A stretch of 64,000 bases of DNA, taken from contig NZ_AP022614.1 of assembly GCF_010730575.1 (NCBI RefSeq), positions 3,968,001 through 4,032,000 of the forward strand, given 5' to 3'. The notes under the pieces were generated by a model that saw only the letters and a program-made list of their open reading frames with translations, did no database searches and was not told the origin of the DNA. Both the position numbers and the translations under genes were made by a program. The DNA comes from Mycobacterium parmense. GTDB taxonomy: Bacteria > Actinomycetota > Actinomycetes > Mycobacteriales > Mycobacteriaceae. Positions 28,666-38,902 of the stretch are shown piece after piece. Each line of letters opens with the position of its first letter. The stretch's first letter is position 1.

Positions 28666-30252
28666 CTAACCCGCGCCACCGAACTGCCTGGCCACCGCGC
28701 GCCGGTCCAACGACCCCTTCGCGGTGTGCGGCAACTCGGTCGCCAGCTGGAAGGAGGATGGCACCTCGAAGGGAGCCAGCCGCCCACCGCAGAACTGCGT
28801 GAACTCCTCTGCGGTCGGAGTGGCCGATCCCCGCGGCACGATCACCGCGGCGACCGTCTCCCCGTACAGCGCGTCCGCCACGCCGAACACGGCCACCTCG
28901 AGAACGTCCGGATGGCTGGCCAGGACGCTCTCGACGTGCTCGGGCGAGATCTTCTCCCCGCCGCGGTTGATGAGTTCCTTGATCCGGCCCCGGATGCGGA
29001 GTTCGCCCGACACCGACAACGACCCGAGGTCGCCGGTGCGTAGCCACCCGTCGGTGAAGTTGGCGGCGGTGATCTTCGGGTCGCCGAGGTAGCCGCGCAC
29101 CACGGTGGGACCGCGCAGCCAGACCTCGCCGACGGTGTCGGCCGGCAGGGCCTGGCCGTCGGGTCCGGCGATGCGGATCTCGGGTCCGGTGGAGCGGCCG
29201 ACCAGACCGGGCGTGGCGGCGGGGTTCTCCTTCTGGTCGGCAGCAGTCGTCGCCACCTGGTGGGTGGCCTCGGTCATGCCGAAGGCGCAGACCACCGGCG
29301 CACCGAACGTCTCCTGCAGTGCCCCTGCGGTTTCGACGGTGAGCGGGGCGCTGCAACTGCGGATGAAGCGCAGCGCGGCCGGCTCGCCGGCCGGGTGCTC
29401 GGCCCTGGCCCGCTCCAACAGGATCTGGTGGATCGTGGGCACCGCGGTGTACCAGGTGGCCCCGACCGCGGCGATGTCGTCCCAGAAGGTGTGCGCCGAG
29501 AACTTCCCGCGAGCGGGCAGCAGCACGGTGCCGCCGGAGGCGAGCGTCGCCAGCAGCGCGGCCAGCAGCCCGTGCCCGTGGTACAGCGGCATCACCGCGA
29601 CCGTCGCGTCGCTTGGACCCATTCCGTATCCCGCGACGATGGCCCGCACCGAACCGATGATGTTGTCGCGGGTCCACGGGACCATCTTCGGCACGCCCGT
29701 GGTCCCGCCGGTGAACATGATCATGGCGTCGTCGCCGCGCAGCCCCTGCGGCGACGCGACGTCCTCCCGCGGTGCCGTCGCGGCGTCCAGGTGGACCGCC
29801 AGGTCGCTGCGGTCGCGGTTGACGGTCACCGCCAGAGGCCACCAGCACAAGTCCGGTTCGTCGCTGTCGCCGGCCGCGGCGCCGTCGACGAGGATCACCC
29901 GGGCGCCCGCCGCCTCGCTGCGGGCCCGCTGCTCGCGGACGGGCAGCGCCGGGTCCAGCGGGACCGCGACGAGGTCCGCCCGCGACGCCGCCAGCAGGCC
30001 GACGACGAATTCGGCGTTGCTGCCGGCCCGAAGCGCGACCCGATCGCCCGGCCGCAGGCCGCCGCGGGTCAGCTGGCCGGCCAGGTCGTCGATCAGCCGC
30101 ATGACGTCGCGGTAGCTGACGGGCACCCGCTCGGGGGTGACGACGAGCGCCGGCGCCTCCGGGGTCCGGTCGGCCGCCGCCTCGACCAGATCGGCGACGC
30201 GTGCGCCCGCCAATCCCACAACCTCGCCGCTGGTGATCGAGTCCGCGCTCAT
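28666..30252 (-). CDS. fadD7: AMP-dependent acyl-CoA ligase FadD7 (probable oxalate-CoA ligase)
   Basis: The 528-residue adenylating enzyme has the P-loop MFTGGTTGVPK, the AMP motif FGMTEATHQ, LRTGDLG and the C-terminal Lys in PHTAKGSLDR. It matches Rv0119. The closest characterised relatives are the plant AAE3 and yeast Pcs60 oxalyl-CoA synthetases, and the neighbour oxcA encodes the next step, so oxalate is the likely substrate. The ATG at 30252 has GGAAGGGAG upstream. It is divergent from oxcA across 283 bp. Confidence 0.88.
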   Translation of the reverse strand: MSADSITSGEVVGLAGARVADLVEAAADRTPEAPALVVTPERVPVSYRDVMRLIDDLAGQLTRGGLRPGDRVALRAGSNAEFVVGLLAASRADLVAVPLDPALPVREQRARSEAAGARVILVDGAAAGDSDEPDLCWWPLAVTVNRDRSDLAVHLDAATAPREDVASPQGLRGDDAMIMFTGGTTGVPKMVPWTRDNIIGSVRAIVAGYGMGPSDATVAVMPLYHGHGLLAALLATLASGGTVLLPARGKFSAHTFWDDIAAVGATWYTAVPTIHQILLERARAEHPAGEPAALRFIRSCSAPLTVETAGALQETFGAPVVCAFGMTEATHQVATTAADQKENPAATPGLVGRSTGPEIRIAGPDGQALPADTVGEVWLRGPTVVRGYLGDPKITAANFTDGWLRTGDLGSLSVSGELRIRGRIKELINRGGEKISPEHVESVLASHPDVLEVAVFGVADALYGETVAAVIVPRGSATPTAEEFTQFCGGRLAPFEVPSSFQLATELPHTAKGSLDRRAVARQFGGAG

Positions 30253-30282
30253 CGCCGCGCTCCCTTCCGTGCCTTGTCGCCT

Positions 30283-30301
30283 TGTCGAAAGATGTCGAAA
30301 G
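30283..30301. repeat. Direct repeat TGTCGAAAG in the fadD7 leader
   Basis: TGTCGAAAG occurs at 30283-30291 and again at 30293-30301, one base apart, just upstream of the fadD7 start. It may be a regulator half-site pair or chance. Confidence 0.5.
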
Positions 30302-30384
30302 CCCTGTCGGACCGTCTGCTCGTAGCCTGCCGCGCGGGCCTCGCGGACGTCCAATACCGATACCCTCACGACCGATAATCGACT

Positions 30385-30416
30385 TCTATCGAGCCGCCCG
30401 CCCGCGCTTCGATAGA
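30385..30416. promoter_or_regulatory. Inverted repeat TCTATCGA-N16-TCGATAGA in the fadD7-oxcA gap
   Basis: Perfect eight-base arms at 30385-30392 and 30409-30416 lie in the 283-bp divergent promoter region. Further ATCGA/GATAG half sites flank them (30374-30382, 30413-30432). A LysR-type regulator, OxyS, is encoded just beyond oxcA, and such dyads are typical of LysR sites. Confidence 0.5.
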
Positions 30417-30535
30417 TAGCGTGTATCGCTGAATAGCGGGCCGGTCTTGGACACCCGCGCGGCCTCGGGACCACAGTAGGAGGCGACGCACAGACGGCCG
30501 CACGGCACCACCGACCGACACGAGGAGTCGCCACC

Positions 30536-32296
30536 ATGACCACCATCTCGGCATCGCCCGGCCAAGCGCCGGAATCGACGCGGCTGACCGACGGCTTTCA
30601 CCTGGTGGTCGACGCGCTCAAGGCCAACGACGTCGAAACGATCTACGGCGTCGTCGGCATCCCGATCACCGACCTCGCCCGCGTCGCGCAGGCCTCCGGC
30701 ATCCGCTACATCGGCTTTCGGCAGGAGACCTCGGCCGGCAACGCCGCCGCGGCCGCGGGGTTCCTCACCGGGCGGCCCGGTGTGTGCCTGACGGTCTCGG
30801 CACCCGGCTTTCTCAACGGCCTGGCGGCGCTGGCGAACGCCACCACCAACTGCTTCCCGATGATCCTGGTGTCGGGCTCCAGCAACCGGGCGATGGTCGA
30901 CCTGCAGCGCGGCGACTACGGCGAGCTCGACCAGCTCAACGTGGCACGGCCGCTCGCCAAGGCGGCGTACCGGATCAGCCGGATCGAGGACATCGGGCGC
31001 GGCATCGCGCGCGCGGTTCGCACCGCAGTCTCCGGGCGTCCCGGCGGGGTCTACCTCGACATCCCCGGCGATGTCCTCGGCCAGGCCATGGACGCCGCCG
31101 CCGCGGCGGACACCGTGTGGCGCGTCGTCGACCCCGCTCCCCGGCAGCTGCCGGCGCCGGAGGCGGTCGAGCGCGCCCTGGAGGTGCTGGGGCGGGCCAG
31201 GCGACCGCTGATCGTGCTGGGAAAGGGAGCGGCCTACGCGCGGGCCGACGACGCGATCCGCAAGTTCGTGGAAGACAGCGGCATTCCCTTCCTGCCGACG
31301 TCCATGGCCAAGGGGCTGCTGCCGGACTCCCACCCGCAGTGCGCCGCAGCGGCCCGCTCGCTGGCGGTCGCCCGCGCCGACGCGGTGCTGCTTGTCGGCG
31401 CCCGCCTGAATTGGCTTCTGGGACACGGGGACTCCCCGCAGTGGGCTGAGGACGCCAAATTCGTGCAGGTCGACATCGCGGCGTCGGAGATGGACAGCAA
31501 CCAGCCGATCGTCGCGCCGCTGGTCGCCGATATCGGCTCGGCGATGTCCGCGCTTTCGGGCCGCCTGGCCGCTCACCCCATCGCCGTGCCGGCGTACTGG
31601 GTCGCCGAGCTGTCCGAGCGCAGGGCCCGCAACGAGGCCAAGATGCGTGCGCGTCTGGCCGAAAACCCGCATCCGATGCGGTTTTACAACGCGCTGGCCG
31701 CCATCCGGTCGGTGTTGCAGGAGAACCCGGAGGTGTACGTGGTCAACGAGGGGGCCAACGCGCTGGATCTGGCCCGCAACGTCATCGACATGGAACTGCC
31801 GCGGCACCGGCTCGACACCGGAACATGGGGCGTCATGGGCATCGGCATGGGTTACGCCATCGCGGCGGCCGTCGAGACCGGCCGGCCCGTGGTGGCCATC
31901 GAGGGCGACAGCGCATTCGGTTTCAGTGGAATGGAAGTCGAGACCATCTGCCGCTACCGGCTGCCGGTGAGCGTCGTGATCCTCAACAACGGCGGCGTCT
32001 ACCGGGGCGACGAGGCGGTGGCCGGGTCGGCCGCAGGACGCTTCGACCCGGCTCCCACCGTGCTCAACGCGCGCGCGCGGCACGAACTGATCGCAGAAGC
32101 ATTCGGCGGCAAGGGCTACCACGCCACGACGCCGTCCGAGCTGCGGGCGGCACTGGCCGAAGCGGTCGCCTCCGGCGGCCCGTCGGTGATCGACTGCGAG
32201 CTCGACCCGGGTGCGGGAGTGGAAAGCGGCCACCTGTCCAGCCTCAACCCCACCAGTGCGGCCATCCCGCCGCCCGCGGTCAACGCCGGTGCGTGA
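30536..32296 (+). CDS. oxcA: Oxalyl-CoA decarboxylase
   Basis: The 586-residue thiamine-diphosphate enzyme has the catalytic Glu in RQETSAGNA, the central FAD/ADP-like domain, and the ThDP/Mg motif beginning GDSAFGFSG and ending ILNNGG. It matches Rv0118c and the oxalyl-CoA decarboxylase family, converting oxalyl-CoA to formyl-CoA and CO2. With FadD7 it completes activation and decarboxylation of oxalate. Its 3' end overlaps the convergent oxyS gene by 17 bp. Confidence 0.92.
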   Translation: MTTISASPGQAPESTRLTDGFHLVVDALKANDVETIYGVVGIPITDLARVAQASGIRYIGFRQETSAGNAAAAAGFLTGRPGVCLTVSAPGFLNGLAALANATTNCFPMILVSGSSNRAMVDLQRGDYGELDQLNVARPLAKAAYRISRIEDIGRGIARAVRTAVSGRPGGVYLDIPGDVLGQAMDAAAAADTVWRVVDPAPRQLPAPEAVERALEVLGRARRPLIVLGKGAAYARADDAIRKFVEDSGIPFLPTSMAKGLLPDSHPQCAAAARSLAVARADAVLLVGARLNWLLGHGDSPQWAEDAKFVQVDIAASEMDSNQPIVAPLVADIGSAMSALSGRLAAHPIAVPAYWVAELSERRARNEAKMRARLAENPHPMRFYNALAAIRSVLQENPEVYVVNEGANALDLARNVIDMELPRHRLDTGTWGVMGIGMGYAIAAAVETGRPVVAIEGDSAFGFSGMEVETICRYRLPVSVVILNNGGVYRGDEAVAGSAAGRFDPAPTVLNARARHELIAEAFGGKGYHATTPSELRAALAEAVASGGPSVIDCELDPGAGVESGHLSSLNPTSAAIPPPAVNAGA

Positions 32297-33212
32297 TTCC
32301 CAGCAGTTGCGCGTCGAAGAACTCGTTGAGCGCCAGCCCCTGCGCGGACTCGGCGAGCGCCCGCGCGATCGGTGATCCCGGCCCGGCGGCGTTGGTGGCC
32401 AGCGCGATCTCGGCCTTCAACTCCGGACCGACCATCCGGACCGCGCGCACCTCCGCGCCGAGCGGCGAGGTCCACAACCAGGTGTGCGGCACGATGCACG
32501 CCCAGTTTCCCGCGGCCACTTGAGCGAAAAGCGAAGCCACGGAGTCGGTTTCCACCTGGGGCGTGACCGTGAGGCCGTGCTCGGCGAACGCCTGGTCGAT
32601 GATCTGGCGGTCGCGCATCTCGGGGATGAGCAGCGCCAGCGGCAACTGGGCCGCCTCGGGCCACGCCAGCGTCGTCGCGCCGGAGGGCAGCATGTCCGCC
32701 GGCGAAAGCAGCACATAGTGCTCCTCGTAGAGCGGCACCAGGTGCACGTCGTGCGCATCCTCATGCGCGGCATGCACGATGGCGGCGTCCAACTCGAATT
32801 CCCGCAGGCGCCGGTACAGTTCGGTGGCCGCCAGCCGCGAATTGATCTGCACCTTCGCCAGGGGATGGGCCGAGCAGAACGCCGAAAGCACCAGGGACGC
32901 CGTGGTCGACGCGGTCGGAACCGTGCCCAGCCGCAGGATTCCCGTGATCCCCGAGCGCACGGCGCGCACCTCGGACTTGAAGGAATCGTGCTCGGCCAGG
33001 ATCCGCCTGGCCCACACCACCAGACGCTCGCCTTCGGGCGTGAGTCCCTCGAAGCTGTGCCCGCGGTTGATCAGCGTGACGTTCAGCTCCCGTTCCAGCT
33101 TGGCGATCGCGGCGGACAACGCCGGCTGCGAGACGTAGCATTTCTCGGCCGCCCGGGCAAAGTGTCGCTCCTGGGCCACCGCAACGAAATACTCCAGCTG
33201 ACGGAAGAGCAC
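32280..33212 (-). CDS. oxyS: LysR-type regulator OxyS
   Basis: The 310-residue protein has a LysR winged helix (EYFVAVAQERHFARAAEKCYV, then QPALSAAIAKLE) and a periplasmic-binding-like effector domain. It matches Rv0117, named OxyS in M. tuberculosis. The GTG at 33212 (VLFRQLEYF) with AGGAGG five bases upstream is the preferred start. Its location beside oxcA and the dyad in the oxcA promoter suggest that it controls oxalate or glyoxylate metabolism as well as, or instead of, oxidative stress genes. Confidence 0.9.
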   Translation of the reverse strand: MLFRQLEYFVAVAQERHFARAAEKCYVSQPALSAAIAKLERELNVTLINRGHSFEGLTPEGERLVVWARRILAEHDSFKSEVRAVRSGITGILRLGTVPTASTTASLVLSAFCSAHPLAKVQINSRLAATELYRRLREFELDAAIVHAAHEDAHDVHLVPLYEEHYVLLSPADMLPSGATTLAWPEAAQLPLALLIPEMRDRQIIDQAFAEHGLTVTPQVETDSVASLFAQVAAGNWACIVPHTWLWTSPLGAEVRAVRMVGPELKAEIALATNAAGPGSPIARALAESAQGLALNEFFDAQLLGITHRR

Positions 33213-33637
33213 CCGCACCTCCTCGGGCCGTCGGGCACCGCTTCCGGTGAGGCTAACGCGTCCCCGGTGCACCGGCCAATACGGGGACCGGCGCGGCGGC
33301 GGACCGTGATCGCGGTCCCGGACTGCCAACCGGTCAGGCGCCGTCGGATGCGTCACCAAGCGGTTCGCGAAGGGTTTCGCCAAGGGTTCGCCGAGGGTTC
33401 GCCAAGGATGTTGGGGCACCCACTGATTCGCTCCCGGGGCTTCAACGCCGATGTCGCGGAGGGCACTTCGCCGCCGAGAAACCTGGAAATGCGCCCGTTA
33501 CGAAACTGAACCCGACGGGCGACACGACCGTTACCGTATAGGCGGATAAAGTCGTATTCGTTTGCTGCAAACGGCAATGCGCTGACATTAAGTAGAATAT
33601 CGTTGTGTTGATTGCACCATCTCGGAGGGCGGGCGCC
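33213..33637. promoter_or_regulatory. 425-bp oxyS-ldtA divergent intergenic region
   Basis: No convincing gene is present. The right half (33530-33605) is strikingly AT-rich for this genome and holds a possible ldtA -10 box TAGAAT (33593-33598) without a good -35. The middle contains a short tandem repeat (33362-33409). Confidence 0.5.
33362..33409. repeat. Four imperfect tandem copies of an 11-12-bp unit
   Basis: The stretch reads as four copies of GGTTCGCCAAG with one or two changes each (ggttcgcgaagg, gtttcgccaagg, gttcgccgagg, gttcgccaagg). It sits about 150 bp upstream of oxyS and 230 bp upstream of ldtA. It is a likely slippage-prone tract. Confidence 0.8.
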
Positions 33638-34393
33638 ATGCGTCGAGCGGTTCGTTATCTATTCGTTATGGTGGCGATCATGGCTTTCGGCGCCGTCGGG
33701 AGCGGCACCCCGGCCGTCGCCGCGGTCCCGGTGCCGCAATCCGTTCCCGCGGTGGCCTCGGTTTTGCCCGCCGACGGCGCGCTGGTCGGCGTGGCGCACC
33801 CCGTCGTCGTGACCTTCACGGCTCCGGTGGGCGACCGTGCGGCCGTCGAGCGGTCGATCCACGTCACTTCGCCGGCTCATACGGCCGGACATTTCGAGTG
33901 GCTCGCCGACAACGTCGTGCAATGGGTCCCCGAGCACTACTGGCCGGCACATACTCACGTCTCGGTCGGTGTTGCGGCCCTGTCGACGGGATTCGACACC
34001 GGTGACGCGCTGCTCGGTGTCGCCAGCCTGTCCGAGCACACCTTCACCGTCAGCCGAAACGGCGAGGTGCTGCGCACCATGCCGGCGTCGATGGGCAAGC
34101 CCACCCGTCCCACGCCCATCGGCAACTTCACCGCCTTGGAAAAGCAGCGCTCCGTGGTGATGGATTCGCGGACCATCGGCATCCCGCTGAGTTCCCCGGA
34201 GGGATACAAGATCACCGCACAGTATGCCGTCCGCGTCACCTGGAGCGGTGTCTACGTGCACTCCGCACCCTGGTCGGTCGACGATCAGGGCCACACCAAC
34301 GTCAGTCACGGATGCATCAACCTGAGCCCGGACAACGCCGCCTGGTACTTCAACCAGGTGAACGTCGGCGATCCCATCGAAGTCGTGGCCTGA
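33638..34393 (+). CDS. ldtA: L,D-transpeptidase LdtA (LdtMt1 type)
   Basis: The 251-residue protein equals Rv0116c in length. It has an N-terminal signal or anchor (residues 5-30), an immunoglobulin-like domain (about 40-120) and a YkuD catalytic domain with SHGCINLS; Cys226 and His224 fall at the positions known for LdtMt1. It makes 3-to-3 cross-links in peptidoglycan and is the target of carbapenems. The ATG at 33638 has GGAGGG eight bases upstream; a GTG at 33605 is less likely. Confidence 0.94.
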   Translation: MRRAVRYLFVMVAIMAFGAVGSGTPAVAAVPVPQSVPAVASVLPADGALVGVAHPVVVTFTAPVGDRAAVERSIHVTSPAHTAGHFEWLADNVVQWVPEHYWPAHTHVSVGVAALSTGFDTGDALLGVASLSEHTFTVSRNGEVLRTMPASMGKPTRPTPIGNFTALEKQRSVVMDSRTIGIPLSSPEGYKITAQYAVRVTWSGVYVHSAPWSVDDQGHTNVSHGCINLSPDNAAWYFNQVNVGDPIEVVA

Positions 34394-34524
34394 CGGGCCT
34401 CGCGATCACCGGTCGGCGAGCCGGTGCACCGATCGGTGTGGTGACGGTCACACTGCGCGCGTGGAAGACTCCCGCCGCGTGGGGGGTTTGGCCAAGCAGA
34501 ACCATCTGAGCGGGGAGGCTGGCC

Positions 34525-37500
34525 ATGACCGGTGGAGGACCGACCGTCGAGGCACTCGCCGCTTCGGGCGCTGGCGCCCGCGACCGGGTGGCCGACCGCA
34601 TCGCCCGGTTGGAGTCCGACGACGACCAGTTCCGAAACGCCAAGCCGGATCTCTCGCTGCAGCAAAGAGCGCGACGCCACGGGCTGCGGCTCCCCGAGAT
34701 CCTCGAGATGTTCGTCGCGGGGTACGGCGACCGCCCCGCGCTGGGCTGGCGGGCACGCTCGCTGAACACCGATCCGGTGACCGGCCGGACAACCGCACGG
34801 CTGCTCGACCGCTTCGACACCATCACCTACCGTGAGCTGTGGGCCAACGTGCGCGCCGTGGCCGCCGCCTGGCGGCGGGACCCGGCCGATCCCGTGATGC
34901 CCGGGGACTTCGTGGCAACCGTCGGCTTCTCCAGCCCCGAGTACCTGACCGTCGACATGGTCTGCGGCTATCTCGGCCTGGTGGCGGTCCCGTTGCAGCA
35001 CAACGCCGCAGCGTCGCGGCTGCAGCCGATCATCGCCGAGGTCGAGCCCCGGGTGCTCGCCGCCGGCGCCGGGTATCTGGATCTCGCAATCGAGGCGGCG
35101 CTTGGCAGCGCGTCGGTGCGACGCCTCATGGTGTTCGACTACCAGCCGGAGATCGACGAACACCGGGAGAAGCTGGAGCGGGCGCGGGCAACGCTGGCCG
35201 CAGCGGGTATGCCGGTGTCCATCGAGACTTTCGGCGAAGCGCTGGAACGGGGCCGCGAGTTGCCGCCCGAGCCCGGCTACGCCGGGGAGACCGACCAGCG
35301 ACTGGCCATGATCCTCTACACCTCGGGAAGCACCGGTCTGCCCAAGGGAGCGATGTACACCGAGCGGATGATCGCCAAGATCTGGACCACCGAACTCCTG
35401 CCCGAGTTCGCCGACGTCCCCGTCTTCAACGTCAACTTCATGCCGCTCAACCATCTCGGCGGCCGCATACCGTTGTCGTCGTCGTTCCAGGCGGGAGGCA
35501 CCAGCTACTTCGTTCCGGAAAGCGACCTGTCCACGTTGTTCGACGACTGGAGCCTGGTGCGCCCCACCGAGATGGGCATGGTGCCCCGGGTTGCCGAGAT
35601 GCTCTACCAGCGCTACCAGAGCGCCGTCGAGCGGCGGGCGTCCGACGGCGCCGCCAACCCGGAGGCCGACGCGCAGGCCGAGCTTCGTGAGCAGGTGCTG
35701 GGTGGACGTGTGATCACCAGCTTCAGCAGCACGGCGCCGCTGGCGGCGGAGATGAAGGGCTTCGTGGAAACCTGCCTGGGAGTCCATGTTCTCGACGGCT
35801 ACGGGCTGACCGAGGTCGGGATGGTGACCAAGGACGGCAGGATCGCCGCGCCTCCGGTCCTGGATTACAGACTCGTCGACGTTCCCGAATTGGGTTACTT
35901 CCGCACCGACAAGCCCCATCCACGTGGCGAACTGCTGGTCAAGTCGCTGACCGCCACCCCGGGGTACTTCAAGCGCCCCGACGTCACCGCCGATGCCTTC
36001 GATCCCGACGGCTATTACCGGACCGGCGACGTGATGGCCGAGCTCGAACCGGGCCGGCTCGCCTACGTCGACCGGCGCAACAACGTGCTGAAGTTGGCGC
36101 AGGGCGAATTCGTCGCCGTGGCTCGCCTGGAGGCCGTGTTCGCCAGCGCCGCCCTGATCCGGCAGATCTTCGTCTACGGCAACAGCGAACGTCCGTACCT
36201 GCTGGCCGTCATCGTGCCCACGGTCGAGGCCATGGAGAAATTCGGCGACGACGCCGGCGCCCTGAAGGCCGCGCTGAGCGAATCCCTGCGCCAGGCGGCC
36301 AAGCTCGCCGAGCTGCAGTCCTACGAGGTGCCCGCGGACTTCCTGGTGGAGTCCGAGCCGTTCAGCGAGGACAACGGCCTGCTGTCCGGGGTGGGCAAGC
36401 TGCTTCGGCCAAAACTCAAGGAACGCTACGCCGGTCGGCTCGAGCAGCTCTACACCGACCTGGCCGAAAATCGGGTGGCCGAACTGCGCGCCCTGCGTGA
36501 GCACGTGGCGGACCGGCCCGTCATCGACACACTGGCTCGCGCCGCCGAAGCGCTGCTCGGCCTGTCCGGCGGGCCCCCACCACCCGATTCGCTCTTCATC
36601 GACCTGGGCGGCGACTCGTTGTCGGCGTTGACTTTTTCGAACCTGTTGCACGACGTCTTCGACGTCGAGGTGCCGGTGGGGTTGATCATCGGCCCGGCCA
36701 CGAATCTGCGTCAGCTCGCGCATTTCATCGAGGAACAACGTGAGTCGGGTTCGCAACGAACGACGTTCGCGACCGTTCACGGGCGTGACGCGACCGAGGC
36801 CCGCGCCGCGGACCTCACGTTGGACAAGTTCATCGACGCGCAGACTCTGGCCGGGGCTTCAGCCCTGCCGCGGGTCACCGGCACACCGCGCACGGTGCTG
36901 CTGACGGGGGCCAACGGTTACCTCGGCCGGTTCCTGTGCCTGGAGTGGCTGCAGCGGCTGGCCCGGAGCGGCGGGCGACTCGTCTGCATCGTGCGGGGCA
37001 CCGACGCCGGCGCGGCGGCCCAGCGGCTGGAAGCGGTCTACCACACTGGCGACCCGACGCTGGTGCAGCGATTCCGCGAGCTGGCGCACGACCACCTCGA
37101 GGTCATCGCCGGCGACATCGGCGAGCCGAATCTGGGCCTGGATCAACCGACTTGGGAGCGCCTCGCCACGCAGGTGGACATGATCGTCCACCCCGCCGCG
37201 CTGGTCAACCATGTGCTGCCGTACGAGCAGCTGTTCGGCCCCAACGTGGTGGGGACCGCCGAGCTGATCCGCCTTGCGATCACGGCCCGCATCAAGCCGG
37301 TCACGTACCTGTCGACCGTCGCAGTCGCGATGTCCGTCGATCCGGCCAGCTTCTCCGAAGACGGCGACATCCGGATCGTCAGCCCCGTCCGTCCCGTCGG
37401 CGCTGGTTACGCGAACGGATACGCGAACAGCAAGTGGGCCGGCGAGGTCCTGCTGCGGGAGGCGCACGACCTGTGCGGCCTGCCGGTGGCCGTTTTCCGG

Positions 37501-38097
37501 TCCGACATGATCCTGGCCCACAGTGAGTTCGCGGGACAGCTCAACGTGCCGGATGCGTTCACCCGCTTGATATTCAGCCTGTTGGTCACCGGAATCGCCC
37601 CGTCCTCGTTCTATGAGGCCGATGTGCGCGGTGGCCGGGCGGTCGCTCACTACGACGGCCTGCCCGCCGATTTCGTCGCCGAGTCGGTCACCGCGCTGGG
37701 CGAGCGGATCGCGTCAGGCTCGGGCGAGGCGGGAGACTTTCGGTCGTTCGACGTGATGAACCCGCACGACGACGGCATCTCCCTGGACGTGTTCGTCGAC
37801 TGGCTGGTGGCCGCCGGTCACCAGATCCGGCGCATCGAGGACCACGCCGAATGGTTCGGTCGCTTCGAAACCGCGCTGCGGGCGCTACCGGACAAGCAGC
37901 GCCAGCAGTCCGCGCTGCCGTTGCTCGACGCCTACCGGCACCCCGAGAAGCCGCTGCGCGGGGCGCCCGCACCGACGGATGTCTTCCGCAACGCGGTGCG
38001 GGAAGCCAAAATCGGTGCGGACAAGGACATTCCGCATCTGTCGGCGGCTTTGATCGAGAAATACGTGTCGGATCTGCGGTTGCTGGGCCTGGTCTAG
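34525..38097 (+). CDS. car: Carboxylic acid reductase (adenylation-PCP-reductase), FadD9 type
   Basis: The 1190-residue protein has three domains. The adenylation domain (about 1-650) has P-loop [12 protein letters not shown] at 264-275 and YGLTEVG. The carrier domain has the phosphopantetheine Ser698 in LGGDSLSA. The terminal NADPH reductase domain has TGANGYLG near 794 and the catalytic Tyr966-x3-Lys970 in YANSK. It activates a carboxylic acid, tethers it as a thioester and reduces it once to the aldehyde. M. tuberculosis has one such gene (fadD9, Rv2590) elsewhere. Activation needs a phosphopantetheinyl transferase not seen in this window. Confidence 0.95.
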   Translation: MTGGGPTVEALAASGAGARDRVADRIARLESDDDQFRNAKPDLSLQQRARRHGLRLPEILEMFVAGYGDRPALGWRARSLNTDPVTGRTTARLLDRFDTITYRELWANVRAVAAAWRRDPADPVMPGDFVATVGFSSPEYLTVDMVCGYLGLVAVPLQHNAAASRLQPIIAEVEPRVLAAGAGYLDLAIEAALGSASVRRLMVFDYQPEIDEHREKLERARATLAAAGMPVSIETFGEALERGRELPPEPGYAGETDQRLAMILYTSGSTGLPKGAMYTERMIAKIWTTELLPEFADVPVFNVNFMPLNHLGGRIPLSSSFQAGGTSYFVPESDLSTLFDDWSLVRPTEMGMVPRVAEMLYQRYQSAVERRASDGAANPEADAQAELREQVLGGRVITSFSSTAPLAAEMKGFVETCLGVHVLDGYGLTEVGMVTKDGRIAAPPVLDYRLVDVPELGYFRTDKPHPRGELLVKSLTATPGYFKRPDVTADAFDPDGYYRTGDVMAELEPGRLAYVDRRNNVLKLAQGEFVAVARLEAVFASAALIRQIFVYGNSERPYLLAVIVPTVEAMEKFGDDAGALKAALSESLRQAAKLAELQSYEVPADFLVESEPFSEDNGLLSGVGKLLRPKLKERYAGRLEQLYTDLAENRVAELRALREHVADRPVIDTLARAAEALLGLSGGPPPPDSLFIDLGGDSLSALTFSNLLHDVFDVEVPVGLIIGPATNLRQLAHFIEEQRESGSQRTTFATVHGRDATEARAADLTLDKFIDAQTLAGASALPRVTGTPRTVLLTGANGYLGRFLCLEWLQRLARSGGRLVCIVRGTDAGAAAQRLEAVYHTGDPTLVQRFRELAHDHLEVIAGDIGEPNLGLDQPTWERLATQVDMIVHPAALVNHVLPYEQLFGPNVVGTAELIRLAITARIKPVTYLSTVAVAMSVDPASFSEDGDIRIVSPVRPVGAGYANGYANSKWAGEVLLREAHDLCGLPVAVFRSDMILAHSEFAGQLNVPDAFTRLIFSLLVTGIAPSSFYEADVRGGRAVAHYDGLPADFVAESVTALGERIASGSGEAGDFRSFDVMNPHDDGISLDVFVDWLVAAGHQIRRIEDHAEWFGRFETALRALPDKQRQQSALPLLDAYRHPEKPLRGAPAPTDVFRNAVREAKIGADKDIPHLSAALIEKYVSDLRLLGLV

Positions 38098-38099
38098 GG

Positions 38100-38717
38100 T
38101 CAGCTCGGCATGCCGCTCTTGATGGCGGCGTCCTGCTTGCGCGCGACGTCGGTCGCGACGCTCGAATCGACGGGATCGTTTGGTGCGCTGTCGAACTCGA
38201 GGTTGACCAACGCCTTGCCCTCCCCGAACAGCACCACCGTGACGGCCGTGGAGTTGTCGGGCGACTTGCCGGAGATGATCGATCCGTTGGAGCCGATGTC
38301 GACGGGCTGCCAGGTCCCGCTGACCTTGCCCGCGTAGTTGGTCTTCGTGTTGTCGAGTCCGGCCGCCGCGGTCGCCGGGTCGGCGAGGATCAGAATCGTG
38401 TCGCCGATGCGGCGGCTGTTGTCGGCGTTCGCGAAGAGCTGGGCGACACCGGCCGCGTTGTTCGGGTTCAGCACCGGCGGCTGGGGCGCGGTGAAATCGC
38501 CACCGATGTCACTCGGCTTGATGAGCAGGGCGCTGTAGTCCATGGGCTGTCCCGGCGGCGGACTGGCCACCGCGCTCGTCGATGACGACACCGAAACCGA
38601 GGATGTCGCCGGCGTCGACGTCGAGGCGTCCTTGTTGCCGCCGCAACCGGTGATCGCGGTGGCAACCGCGACAGCGACGACCGTGCAGCCGGCAAGAGTC
38701 ATCCGAGAAGCTTCCAT
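38100..38717 (-). CDS. Secreted lipoprotein of unknown function
   Basis: The 205-residue protein starts at the ATG at 38717 with GGAAGGA upstream. A lipoprotein signal ends in the lipobox TAITGC (Cys about residue 25), followed by a Ser/Thr-rich linker. The globular part begins MDYSALLIKPSDIGGDF. It should be diacylated and held on the outer face of the membrane. The domain is familiar from mycobacterial envelope lipoproteins but I cannot name the family. It is convergent with the CAR gene, with a 2-bp gap. Confidence 0.8.
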   Translation of the reverse strand: MEASRMTLAGCTVVAVAVATAITGCGGNKDASTSTPATSSVSVSSSTSAVASPPPGQPMDYSALLIKPSDIGGDFTAPQPPVLNPNNAAGVAQLFANADNSRRIGDTILILADPATAAAGLDNTKTNYAGKVSGTWQPVDIGSNGSIISGKSPDNSTAVTVVLFGEGKALVNLEFDSAPNDPVDSSVATDVARKQDAAIKSGMPS

Positions 38718-38902
38718 GGCATTCCTTCCCCGACCTGCATGAGTCTTCACAGCGACGCGAAAGCCGCCGCGTCACCGGCGCGACCGGACGGCGCCTCTAG
38801 AACATACGCGCACACGCCGACGGGCGTTGTGAGTTTGCTCCTATGCTGACGGGTACCGGCCGGCGGGACACAGCGGATCGGGCGCGGGATGAGGAGACGG
38901 AT

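Noticed and set aside
33353-33577. A 74-codon minus-strand frame in the oxyS-ldtA gap
   Set aside because: It runs through the tandem repeat and has no good ribosome site or family resemblance; probably non-coding.
34306-36780. An 824-codon frame antisense to the carboxylic acid reductase
   Set aside because: Same kind of shadow; no ribosome site and no recognisable domain, while the plus strand encodes a full CAR.
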